Translations under genes and position numbers: made by a program
The notes under the pieces: generated by a model
What the model saw: only the letters and a program-made list of their open reading frames with translations
The model's database searches: none
Told to the model about the DNA's origin: nothing
Source of the DNA: Pseudomonadota bacterium
Lineage (GTDB): Bacteria; Pseudomonadota; Gammaproteobacteria; SZUA-229
Reading direction: 5' to 3'
NCBI GenBank assembly: GCA_030673345.1
Contig: DAOVJH010000084.1
Coordinates: 1-6,561, forward strand
DNA: 6,561 nucleotides
Shown here: positions 1-5,521 of the stretch, in pieces
Layout: each line of letters begins with the position of its first letter
Position numbering within the stretch: position 1 is the stretch's first letter

Positions 1-562
1 CAAAGGCGACTGCAAAGCCGACATAACCCATGTATAACAGAGGCGGATGCAATACCAGCCCGGGATCCTGCAATAAAGGATTTAACTCATTGCCGTCGAG
101 CGGCGTCGGGAAAATACGCTCAAAAGGATTTGAGGTGAACAGCATAAATGCGATGAAACCCGTACTGATCATTCCCATCACAGCCAGCACACGCGCCATT
201 AATATCTCAGGCAGGTTTCTACTGTATACCGCAACTGCCACTGTCCACAATGAAAGAATCAGTGTCCATAATAATAAAGAGCCTTCATGAGAACCCCATA
301 CCGCAGAGATACGGTACATTAGCGGCTGCACAAGATTTGAGTGCTGCGACACATATAAAACGGAAAAATCATGCACGATGAAAGCATGCGTTAATGCAGC
401 GTAGGACAGGCCAACAAATAATAACTGTGTCAGTGCCGCCGGCCTTGCCATGGATATAAGCGCTGCCTGATTTTTAGCGGTGCCGACCAGCGGTACGATG
501 CTCTGCACGATGGCAATAGCGAAAGCGATGATTAAAGCAAAGTGTCCGAGTTCAGGAATCAT
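1..562 (-). CDS. ccmF: CcmF, haem lyase subunit of cytochrome c maturation (partial, C-terminus outside window)
   Basis: CcmF is the integral membrane core of the CcmF/CcmH haem lyase, which takes haem from holo-CcmE and attaches it to CXXCH cysteines of apocytochromes c on the periplasmic side. The frame opens with ATG at 560-562 (MIPELGHFALI, matching the usual CcmF N-terminus) and runs off the left edge after 187 codons, so about 460 residues of a family norm near 650 are missing. Visible signatures are WGSHEGSLLLW (89-99), NPLLQDPG (161-168) and HPPLLYMGYVG (172-182). His172 corresponds to the conserved periplasmic histidine of the family (E. coli His173). Several hydrophobic segments alternate with short loops. 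The tryptophan-rich haem-handling domain lies beyond the edge. It follows ccmE by 47 bases without a clear Shine-Dalgarno sequence, so it probably depends on the operon transcript. Identity is secure; only the incomplete end is uncertain. Confidence 0.97.
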   Translation of the reverse strand, partial: MIPELGHFALIIAFAIAIVQSIVPLVGTAKNQAALISMARPAALTQLLFVGLSYAALTHAFIVHDFSVLYVSQHSNLVQPLMYRISAVWGSHEGSLLLWTLILSLWTVAVAVYSRNLPEILMARVLAVMGMISTGFIAFMLFTSNPFERIFPTPLDGNELNPLLQDPGLVLHPPLLYMGYVGFAVAF

Positions 563-609
563 AATTATTAAAGTGTATCAGTTAAGGCCAGTAGTTTATC
601 TAGATGCTC

Positions 610-1080
610 TTAGTAAGATGCGCCCTGGGGCTTATGTTCCGTAGCGCCTTTGACAGACTTGCCCGAGGCTTCAAGTGCCGCGGCAACTTCTGGCGGCATA
701 TAGTTCTCATCATGTTTTGCCAGTACTTCCTGGGCAACGAATCTACCATCGTCCTGAATGCGGCCAATGGCAACGATACCCTGCCCTTCGCGAAACAGGT
801 CTGGCAGGATGCCTGTATATTCGATGCTCATACTCTCTGTATTGTCAGTGACATCAAACTGTATCTTTAGACTGTCCGGCGCACGATTTACACTGCCATC
901 AACCACCAGCCCACCAACTCGAATTGTGTGTTGCATTGGCGCTTTCCCCGCTTTCACATCAGTCGGGCTATGATAATACAACAGGTTTTCTTCAAACGCC
1001 GTCAGGCCCAATACTGTTGCCACGGCAACGCCAAAAACAATGGCCAAAATTAAAACTTTTCTACGACTTCTTTTATTCAT
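610..1080 (-). CDS. ccmE: CcmE, periplasmic haem chaperone
   Basis: CcmE binds haem covalently in the periplasm after delivery by CcmC and passes it to CcmF/H. The product has 156 residues, normal for the family. It begins with a basic stretch (MNKRSRRK) followed by a single membrane anchor at about residues 9-29, then a soluble beta-barrel domain. The hallmark LAKHDENYMPPE is at 120-131: His123 is the haem-attaching histidine (E. coli His130) and Tyr127 the tyrosine that supports it (E. coli Tyr134). The C-terminal tail (about 132-156) is hydrophilic and variable, as is typical. The start ATG overlaps the ccmD stop in an ATGA junction (1077-1080), which points to translational coupling. All key residues are present, so the protein should be functional. 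Confidence 0.98.
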   Translation of the reverse strand: MNKRSRRKVLILAIVFGVAVATVLGLTAFEENLLYYHSPTDVKAGKAPMQHTIRVGGLVVDGSVNRAPDSLKIQFDVTDNTESMSIEYTGILPDLFREGQGIVAIGRIQDDGRFVAQEVLAKHDENYMPPEVAAALEASGKSVKGATEHKPQGASY

Positions 1081-1259
1081 TTCTGGTTTGCCAGCTCAAT
1101 ATTTTCGCGCTTAATCGCACGTTTGATTCGTGATATAACTTTTTTACGCTGCAATATTGGCGAAACAATATTTGCCACGATGACAAAAAGTGTTAGCCCA
1201 TAAGACGTCCACACAAAAAAGGCATAACCACCCATATTAAAAAATTCTGACCAGTTCAT
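1077..1259 (-). CDS. ccmD: CcmD, small membrane protein of the haem export complex
   Basis: CcmD is a short membrane protein that associates with CcmABC and is needed to release holo-CcmE from CcmC and the ABC transporter. The product has 60 residues. An N-terminal segment with the family feature FFNMGGYAFFVWTSYG (7-22) leads into one transmembrane helix (about 12-37) and a strongly basic cytoplasmic tail (RKK...RIKRAIKRE). CcmD is poorly conserved in sequence; this call rests on the WSEFFxMGGYxxFVW pattern, the single-helix-plus-basic-tail topology and the position between ccmC and ccmE. It starts 32 bases after the ccmC stop and shares four bases with ccmE. No strong Shine-Dalgarno is seen (GGTAGAG lies about 12 bases upstream). 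Confidence 0.95.
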   Translation of the reverse strand: MNWSEFFNMGGYAFFVWTSYGLTLFVIVANIVSPILQRKKVISRIKRAIKRENIELANQK

Positions 1260-1291
1260 AATCTATGCTCTACCCATCATACGGTTTCTCA

Positions 1292-2041
1292 TTATAGTCG
1301 CTCGATTAGCTCTCTTACCCAGCGACGGTTACGGTCGCGATACAACGCTTCATTTCTTGTTCTGACCAAAACTACCGCCGCATAAAATAACTTAAACGCC
1401 ACCGCCATCAGCAGAAGCGGAATAAGCATATCGATATGCATCGAAGGTTTATCAAATTTTGCTACTGTCGCACCCTGATGCAATGTATTCCACCATTCAA
1501 CAGAATAATGAATGATAGGAATATTAACCACGCCGACGATAGCCAGCAGACCACTGGCTTTATCGGCACTGCGCTGGTCTTCGATAGCTGATTGCAGCGC
1601 CATATAACCGAAATATAAAAACAGCAAAATCAACTCTGACGTTAAACGCGCATCCCACACCCAGTAAGCGCCCCACATCGGTTTACCCCAGAGCGCACCG
1701 GTAACCAGTGCTAAAAAAGTAAAAGAAGCACCGATAGGCGCACTGGCGGCTGCCACCATATCAGCCAGCCGAATCTGCCAGATAATACCGATACCTGAAG
1801 AGATAGCCATCACCATATAGATAAACAAAGACATCCACGCTGCCGGCACATGGATGAAGATGATGCGATAACTTTCGCCCTGCTGGTAGTCCGTTGGTGC
1901 AACGAACAGTCCAAGATACAGACCATAGAGACCTGTCAGCAAAGCAGCGATAGAAAACCAGGTAACTAACGGCGCAGACATGCTGTAAAAATACTTAGGT
2001 GATGAAAATCGTTGTATCCAGTTCCAAATAGCTTTAATCAT
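1292..2041 (-). CDS. ccmC: CcmC, haem delivery protein for CcmE
   Basis: CcmC is a six-helix inner-membrane protein of the haem-handling family. It presents haem at its periplasmic face and drives formation of the covalent haem-CcmE bond. The product has 249 residues, the usual size. The tryptophan-rich signature WGKPMWGAYWVWDARLTSE lies at 118-136. The two periplasmic haem-ligand histidines are visible as His64 (IFIHVPAAWM) and His188 (WWNTLHQG), corresponding to His60 and His184 in E. coli. Six hydrophobic stretches are evident, and the C-terminus is basic (RTRNEALYRDRNRRWVRE). The ATG is 26 bases after the ccmB stop; a purine-rich GAAAGAAG about 11 bases upstream may serve as ribosome binding site. 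All motifs are intact. Confidence 0.98.
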   Translation of the reverse strand: MIKAIWNWIQRFSSPKYFYSMSAPLVTWFSIAALLTGLYGLYLGLFVAPTDYQQGESYRIIFIHVPAAWMSLFIYMVMAISSGIGIIWQIRLADMVAAASAPIGASFTFLALVTGALWGKPMWGAYWVWDARLTSELILLFLYFGYMALQSAIEDQRSADKASGLLAIVGVVNIPIIHYSVEWWNTLHQGATVAKFDKPSMHIDMLIPLLLMAVAFKLFYAAVVLVRTRNEALYRDRNRRWVRELIERL

Positions 2042-2067
2042 TAATTTAATACTTCTTTCGTGCCGCT

Positions 2068-2739
2068 CTATCTAGCAGCTGTAATACGCAATGCGACTGA
2101 GGTTGCCAATGGTGCCAGCGAAAGCGCCAATGCTAGCACAGCGCCCAGAAACAGCAATTGACCTGTAACAGGTAAGCCGTCTGATGCCACATCAACCGCA
2201 TTTGCTCCAAATATCAGGATCGGTATGTATAACGGCAGAATTATTAGAGACAATAAAACACCGCCCCGGTTCACTGCCACTGTCAAAGAAACGCCGATCG
2301 CACCCACCAGGCTCAATACCGGTGTGCCCAGTAACAGGCTATAGATCAACACACTCACCGCTTCTGTCGGCAGGCTCATAAACAATCCTAGCAGTGGCGC
2401 GATGATCACCAGCGGCAGACCCGTTAATAACCAGTGCGCAGAGACCTTCGCCAGCACCAGTATCATCAACGGGTTAGGGCTCAGCATCAGCTGATCCAGC
2501 GAACCATCGTCATAATCCTGCTTGAATAATCTGTCCAGCGACAATAACACGGCCAGTAATGCGGATACCCATATTACGCCCGGTGCCATAGCACGCAAAG
2601 CATCCGGTGTCGGCGTCACCGCCAGTGGAAACAGCGTTACTACCAGGACAAAAAATATCAGCGGGTTAGCCAGCTCATGGCGATTACGCAACGCCAGTCG
2701 CAGATCACGAAGCAATAAATGGTAATAAGCTTTTAGCAT
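2068..2739 (-). CDS. ccmB: CcmB, membrane subunit of the haem exporter ABC complex
   Basis: CcmB is the transmembrane partner of the ATPase CcmA in the CcmABCD complex, which uses ATP to free holo-CcmE from CcmC. The 223-residue product matches the family size (about 220). It has the N-terminal cytoplasmic helix typical of CcmB (LLLRDLRLALRNRHELANPL, 8-27), then about six hydrophobic segments, and the conserved cytoplasmic region FKQDYDDGSLDQLMLSP (72-88). Its ATG follows the ccmA TAG directly (TAGATG). A strong GGAGG sits inside the last codons of ccmA, so the two subunits are very probably made in balance by translational coupling. The start is well fixed by this spacing. Confidence 0.97.
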   Translation of the reverse strand: MLKAYYHLLLRDLRLALRNRHELANPLIFFVLVVTLFPLAVTPTPDALRAMAPGVIWVSALLAVLLSLDRLFKQDYDDGSLDQLMLSPNPLMILVLAKVSAHWLLTGLPLVIIAPLLGLFMSLPTEAVSVLIYSLLLGTPVLSLVGAIGVSLTVAVNRGGVLLSLIILPLYIPILIFGANAVDVASDGLPVTGQLLFLGAVLALALSLAPLATSVALRITAAR

Positions 2740-3396
2740 CTATTCCTCCGCCGCCTGGTTGCCAGGTTTGCCGCCAAGCCGAACCGATGACATCTCGCAA
2801 TCCAGCTGCATACCATGGTGCGTAGTAAAAACAACACTTCCACCCGCTTCACGGTGCTCGAGTATCATCGATTCCATGAGTGCGACACCCTGCACATCCA
2901 GCGCTGTTAGCGGCTCATCCAGTATCCACATCTTTGCCTGTGACAGCTCAATAAATGCCAGCAGGATTCTGCGGCGCTGGCCCGATGACAGCGCTTTACC
3001 TGGCACGTCGTCATAAGTAGCAAGACCCACTTTAGCCAGTGCCACCTCTATCTCAGCATTACTTAATGTAAGTGAACGGGTATCAAGCAGTGAACGTACG
3101 TTTTCTAAAACTGTTAGATCACCCTTGATACAGGGCAGGTGGCCGATATAAACCATATTGGCGTAATAGTCTTCCCGGTTGGACGCTATCGATTCACCAT
3201 GCCACAACACCTGACCAGCATCAGCCTGGCGCAAGCCGCAGATAATTCTCAGCAGACTGGTTTTACCGCTGCCATTCGGTCCTTCGATCTGTAAAACTTC
3301 AGCCTCAGCCACAGCGAAGCTTAAATCGTTAAACAATAAACGATCATCACGAACACATTGTAATGACTGGGCTTCAAACATAATTTCAGTAGACAT
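2740..3396 (-). CDS. ccmA: CcmA, ATP-binding subunit of the haem exporter ABC complex
   Basis: CcmA is the cytoplasmic ABC ATPase of the CcmABCD complex in cytochrome c maturation. Numbered from the ATG at 3394-3396 the product has 218 residues. Walker A is GPNGSGKTS (39-47), the ABC signature LSSGQRRR is at 136-143, Walker B with catalytic Glu is MWILDEP (156-162), and the switch histidine is His193 in TTHH. The frame is open upstream to a TTG at 3424-3426, but that codon lies in the U-tract of the preceding gene's terminator and would add ten residues without family support. An ATG at 3379-3381 would give 213 residues starting MFEAQSL and is nearer the E. coli length (207). Neither ATG has a clear Shine-Dalgarno. 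First gene of the ccm operon; it abuts ccmB. Function is secure, the exact start less so. Confidence 0.96.
   Translation of the reverse strand: MSTEIMFEAQSLQCVRDDRLLFNDLSFAVAEAEVLQIEGPNGSGKTSLLRIICGLRQADAGQVLWHGESIASNREDYYANMVYIGHLPCIKGDLTVLENVRSLLDTRSLTLSNAEIEVALAKVGLATYDDVPGKALSSGQRRRILLAFIELSQAKMWILDEPLTALDVQGVALMESMILEHREAGGSVVFTTHHGMQLDCEMSSVRLGGKPGNQAAEE
2745..2749 (-). promoter_or_regulatory. Shine-Dalgarno of ccmB inside the ccmA end
   Basis: On the minus strand the junction reads GGAGGAATAGATG. The consensus GGAGG is five bases before the ccmB ATG and is contained in the last sense codons of ccmA, whose TAG directly precedes the ATG. This fixes the ccmB start and implies coupled translation of the two ABC subunits. 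Confidence 0.85.
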
Positions 3397-3409
3397 GGGG
3401 TTCAGTATA
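3396..3409 (-). promoter_or_regulatory. possible -10 element for the ccm operon, start site at or near the ccmA ATG
   Basis: On the minus strand TATACT (3404-3409, five of six to the sigma70 -10 consensus) lies eight bases before the ccmA ATG. If used, transcription would start at or within a base or two of the ATG, giving a leaderless ccmA message; that would fit the lack of a Shine-Dalgarno there. No good -35 hexamer is present: at 15-17 base spacing the sequence is the terminator T-tract. The alternative is that ccm is transcribed by read-through from the cytochrome c4 promoter. Weak evidence. Confidence 0.25.
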
Positions 3410-3424
3410 CAGCGCTCTATAGAC

Positions 3425-3448
3425 AAAAAAGGATGGCCTAAGCCACCC
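3425..3448 (-). terminator. intrinsic terminator after cytochrome c4
   Basis: On the minus strand GGGTGGC (3442-3448), loop TTAG, then GCCATCC (3431-3437) form a seven-pair stem with one G-U pair, followed directly by TTTTTT (3425-3430). It lies 35 bases after the cytochrome c4 stop and ends about 28 bases before the ccmA ATG. It separates the c4 transcript from the ccm operon, although a short stem of this kind may allow some read-through. Confidence 0.85.
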
Positions 3449-3483
3449 TCTCTCTTTAACCATGGCTTATTTAAAGCAGTGCT

Positions 3484-4092
3484 TTATTTAAGACTGGCTA
3501 TGTAATTTGCAACCGCGGCCATGTCTTCATCAGACATTTTTTCAACGATTGAACGCATTAACTTCTTGTCGTCGTTCTTACGGGTGCCGTCTTTAAACGC
3601 TTTAAGCTGAGCCAGCGTGTAGCCAACATATTGTCCACCCAGTTGCGGGTAACCGATACCGGCTGTACCAGAGCCTTTAGGACCATGGCATGCCTGACAG
3701 GCAGGAATACCTTTCTGCAAGTCGCCACCTTTGTATAGATCACGACCCGCCGCTATTTTAGCCGCATCAAATACCGCTGCGTCTTTCAGGCTCTGCGCCT
3801 GAAAATAAGCACCGATGTCAGCCGCATCTTCATCAGATAGCGCTGCAACCATACCAAACATGATCTCATTCTTACGCGTGTCGTTGGCTTTAAAGTCTTT
3901 AACCTGTTTTACGATATAAGCCTCATTTTGACCAGCAAGTTTTGGAAAAGTCGGCACCGGGCTATTACCATCAGCACCATGACACCCGCCACAAGCTGCA
4001 GATTTAGTCTTACCCGCCTCGGCATTACCGGCTAAAGCTGAGCCAGAAGTTGCGAAAAGAAACATCAGACCCGCTAAAAATAATTTTTTCAT
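3484..4092 (-). CDS. cc4: cytochrome c4, periplasmic di-haem electron carrier
   Basis: Cytochrome c4 is a two-domain, di-haem c-type cytochrome that carries electrons in the periplasm, typically towards terminal oxidases. From the ATG at 4090-4092 the product has 202 residues, the family size. Residues 1-21 form a signal peptide (MKKLFLAG..., hydrophobic core, SALA before the mature GNAEAGK). Haem-binding motifs are CGGCH (34-38) and CQACH (132-136). The halves are clearly duplicated: FPKLAGQ (49-55) matches YPQLGGQ (148-154), and MVAALSDEDA (81-90) matches IVEKMSDEDM (182-191). Candidate axial methionines precede each SDED (Met78/Met81; Met179/Met186). This start is preferred over an upstream TTG (4131) because GGAG sits eight bases before it and the signal peptide begins at once. 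It stands alone between its promoter and terminator, beside the ccm genes whose system would mature it. Confidence 0.96.
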   Translation of the reverse strand: MKKLFLAGLMFLFATSGSALAGNAEAGKTKSAACGGCHGADGNSPVPTFPKLAGQNEAYIVKQVKDFKANDTRKNEIMFGMVAALSDEDAADIGAYFQAQSLKDAAVFDAAKIAAGRDLYKGGDLQKGIPACQACHGPKGSGTAGIGYPQLGGQYVGYTLAQLKAFKDGTRKNDDKKLMRSIVEKMSDEDMAAVANYIASLK

Positions 4093-4100
4093 TGTTTGAA

Positions 4101-4104
4101 CTCC
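4101..4104 (-). promoter_or_regulatory. Shine-Dalgarno deciding the cytochrome c4 start
   Basis: GGAG on the minus strand, in the context TTTGGAGTTCAAACAATG, lies eight bases before the ATG at 4090-4092. It favours that start over the in-frame ATG at 4110 and TTG at 4131, which would put a non-signal-like extension before the signal peptide. Confidence 0.75.
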
Positions 4105-4143
4105 AAACATACAAACCCTGAACAAGGGCAAAAAAGTTGCGGA

Positions 4144-4172
4144 ATTCTACACCAACAGCACAATTCCATCAA
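4144..4172 (-). promoter_or_regulatory. sigma70-type promoter of cytochrome c4
   Basis: On the minus strand TTGATG (4167-4172, four of six to consensus) and TAGAAT (4144-4149, five of six) are 17 bases apart. Transcription would start near 4137, leaving a leader of about 45 bases before the cytochrome c4 ATG. It sits in the divergent region shared with engB. Confidence 0.65.
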
Positions 4173-4255
4173 TATCAATCATGGCACCATAAAAACAGCA
4201 AAAGCGGGCGACATGCCATGAACAGCAGTTCACTAATGAAAGGTGATAGCGCATA

Positions 4256-4906
4256 ATGCCGCCTATGAGCAACCCTCCAGGCAAAAAAACAACAAACGAA
4301 GCGGTCAGTAACCGCTACTATCGCCAGGCGCATTTTCTTATCAGTGCCGGTAAAGCAAAACAATTTCCGCAAAATGGCAGTGAAGTCGCCTTCGCCGGCC
4401 GCTCCAACGCCGGAAAATCCAGCGCTATCAATACCTTATGTGACAACAAAGGCCTTGCCCGCACCAGTAAAACACCCGGCCGCACCCGCCTGGTCAACTT
4501 TTTTGAACTGGATGAAGATCACCGCCTTGTTGACCTGCCCGGATACGGCTTCGCCAAAGTACCGGTCGCGATGAAAAATGAATGGCAGAAGCTGATGACG
4601 CAATATCTGAGTGACCAGCAGGCACTTAACGGCCTGGTGATAATCATGGATATCCGTCACCCGCTAAACGATTATGACTGGCAGATGCTGGAATGGTGCG
4701 ACCATTACCAGCTGCCTGCACACGTGTTATTGACCAAAGCAGATAAGATCAAACGCGGCGCACAGCAAAACAGCCTGCTGAAAACCCGAAAATTGCTGAA
4801 AGAGGCAGACATCAACGCCACCGTGCAAACCTTTTCTGCGCTGAAAAAAACCGGGCTTGATGAGCTGGTAGCCAAACTCAACAGCTGGCTAAAACTGACA
4901 GATTGA
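4256..4906 (+). CDS. engB: EngB/YsxC/YihA, ribosome-assembly GTPase
   Basis: EngB is an essential TRAFAC-class GTPase that helps assemble the large ribosomal subunit in the cytoplasm. The product has 216 residues, the family size. G motifs are in order: G1 GRSNAGKS (48-55), G2 around KTPGRTR (72-78), G3 DLPGYGFAKVP (93-103), G4 TKAD (160-163) and G5 SALKKTG (194-200). RSNAGKSS and DLPGYG are characteristic of EngB rather than Era or Obg. The first ATG is chosen; AAGG is 12 bases upstream, and a second ATG at 4265 is too far from it. A weak promoter match, GCGACA (4208-4213) and ACTAAT (4232-4237) with an 18-base spacer, is possible but unconvincing. engB diverges from cytochrome c4 and converges on the small RNA and polA. 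No T-tailed terminator directly follows it; the inverted repeat at 4919-5014 may serve. Confidence 0.97.
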   Translation: MPPMSNPPGKKTTNEAVSNRYYRQAHFLISAGKAKQFPQNGSEVAFAGRSNAGKSSAINTLCDNKGLARTSKTPGRTRLVNFFELDEDHRLVDLPGYGFAKVPVAMKNEWQKLMTQYLSDQQALNGLVIIMDIRHPLNDYDWQMLEWCDHYQLPAHVLLTKADKIKRGAQQNSLLKTRKLLKEADINATVQTFSALKKTGLDELVAKLNSWLKLTD

Positions 4907-4918
4907 AGCAAAACAAAG

Positions 4919-5014
4919 TTAACCACAGAGGCACAGAGGGGTTTATTGTTGTGCGCCTACGGCGCAAAAACAATTAAAAGTTTTACTCAGTGCTCTCTGT
5001 GCCTCTGTGGTTAA
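4919..5014. repeat. inverted-repeat element A with 20-base perfect arms
   Basis: TTAACCACAGAGGCACAGAG (4919-4938) is repeated exactly inverted at 4995-5014, making a 96-base element 12 bases after the engB stop. Inside is a second hairpin, TGCGCC (4952-4957), loop TAC, GGCGCA (4961-4966), extended by TTGTT on the left and AACAA on the right around a mismatch and a bulge. There is no coding potential. The arm is related to that of element B downstream. It has the form of a small non-autonomous, MITE-like interspersed repeat, and as RNA could end or protect the engB message; a T6 run at 5028-5033 is 13 bases beyond the stem. No target-site duplication is obvious. Confidence 0.85.
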
Positions 5015-5040
5015 AAAGCTTTTCATCTTTTTTACATCAC

Positions 5041-5066
5041 AAAAAAAACCCGGCCAAAAGGCCGGG
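5041..5066 (-). terminator. strong intrinsic terminator of the small RNA
   Basis: On the minus strand CCCGGCC (5060-5066), loop TTTT and GGCCGGG (5049-5055) form a perfect all-GC seven-pair stem followed directly by eight T (5041-5048). It acts only on the minus strand: on the plus strand the stem is preceded by A8 and followed by CAACAAAGG. It therefore cannot end engB transcription. Confidence 0.92.
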
Positions 5067-5212
5067 CAACAAAGGTGGAACCGGATTGGGGATGCCGGTT
5101 CCGGGTGGCCCGCAAAAGGGAGAGAGCGGGCCTACGCCGGGCTACAGCGTATTCACAAAAGCACTTCAAACGGTCACCAAAAAAATTTTAGAAATAGATT
5201 GCTGCTTCTTTA
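5041..5212 (-). ncRNA. candidate small regulatory RNA in the Spot 42 / ErsA locus
   Basis: About 172 nucleotides, predicted from promoter and terminator. Read on the minus strand, an A/U-rich 5' part (about 5212-5150) is followed by three stem-loops. The first is GGCCCGC/GCGGGCC (5126-5132 with 5107-5113), loop UCUCUCCCUUUU. The second is GGAACCGG/CCGGUUCC (5095-5102 with 5077-5084), loop CAUCCCCAAU. The third is the terminator stem with U8. All stems are perfect. The pyrimidine-rich loops are complementary to purine-rich Shine-Dalgarno regions and the U-tail suits Hfq; both are inferences. The gene lies between polA and engB on the polA strand, exactly where E. coli has spf and pseudomonads have ersA. 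By eye the sequence is not Spot 42; I cannot compare it with ErsA here. A start near 5170 from a TAAAAT box is an alternative and would give about 130 nucleotides. Confidence 0.8.
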
Positions 5213-5218
5213 TATATG

Positions 5219-5246
5219 ATTAAAGACTATACAGAGGATATGTCAA
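5219..5246 (-). promoter_or_regulatory. sigma70 promoter of the small RNA
   Basis: On the minus strand TTGACA (5241-5246, perfect consensus) and TTTAAT (5219-5224, five of six) are separated by 16 bases, with A/T-rich sequence upstream. The predicted start is near 5212. It is the best promoter match I found in the window and lies about 600 bases beyond the polA stop, so the small RNA would be transcribed independently of polA. Confidence 0.75.
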
Positions 5247-5253
5247 AACTATG

Positions 5254-5280
5254 TGGACAAAAGGCTTAAAAAGCTGGACA
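5254..5280. promoter_or_regulatory. pair of TGGACA repeats upstream of the small RNA promoter
   Basis: TGGACA occurs at 5254-5259 and again at 5275-5280, exactly 21 bases apart, with the palindrome GCTTAAAAAGC (5264-5274) between them. Relative to the predicted small RNA start they centre near -45 and -66 on the same face of the helix, a usual arrangement for an activator. No known regulator is recognised, and two six-base matches may be chance. Confidence 0.3.
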
Positions 5281-5521
5281 GAAACCGACGAACGGTTACT
5301 TTATTTTTAATGACTTACAAGTTAATATTATTTAAAACATGTAGTTACAACCATAGGCTGATTTAAAAAAACAGCAAGTTCAGCTAAGCCTTTAATTGTC
5401 GATATAATTTACAAAAATCACCTAAAAACCTGACAAAATCACAGGAAAAACGCGCCAAATAGATTATTTGATCATTCGCCCTGGTGTCTGTAATTGAGCC
5501 TTAGCTGACCTTTAAAACTTT
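5281..5521. other. A/T-rich non-coding stretch between the small RNA promoter and repeat element B
   Basis: No convincing gene, RNA or terminator is seen here on either strand. The sequence is A/T-rich with many stop codons. The only local structure noticed is a weak inverted pair AACCG/CGGTT (5283-5287 and 5293-5297). It may be decayed sequence, or leader of the small RNA regulatory region. Confidence 0.5.

Noticed and set aside
30..290. Plus-strand open frame opposite ccmF, and similar frames opposite ccmE, ccmB and ccmA
   Set aside because: The minus-strand frames encode conserved proteins with all motifs; the opposite-strand frames are overlaps without domains or start signals.
1260..1310. 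Internal promoter before ccmD (TATAAT at the ccmC stop)
   Set aside because: The hexamer spans the CTATAA stop context of ccmC and there is no -35 at a usable distance.
3397..3426. Ten-residue N-terminal extension of CcmA from a TTG
   Set aside because: The TTG lies in the U-tract of the cytochrome c4 terminator, lacks a ribosome binding site, and the family starts close to the FEAQSL segment.
4093..4131. N-terminal extension of cytochrome c4 from a TTG
   Set aside because: The internal ATG has GGAG at eight bases and begins a normal signal peptide; the extension would precede the signal peptide for no reason.
4165..4185. FNR/ANR-type box at the cytochrome c4 promoter (TTGAT-N4-ATGGA on the minus strand)
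   Set aside because: Only the first half-site fits TTGAT-N4-ATCAA; the second half has two mismatches and it overlaps the -35 element.
5041..5212. Spot 42 (spf) itself
   Set aside because: The position matches, but the 5' sequence and loops do not resemble the E. coli Spot 42 sequence as I remember it, so I give no gene symbol.
4990..5223. Short plus-strand open frames of about 70-77 codons across the small RNA
   Set aside because: They run over the hairpins of the RNA gene, have no ribosome binding site and give proteins of no recognisable composition.
5219..5290. CRP site controlling the small RNA
   Set aside because: Spot 42 is repressed by CRP, so I looked for TGTGA-N6-TCACA near the promoter; no acceptable match is present.
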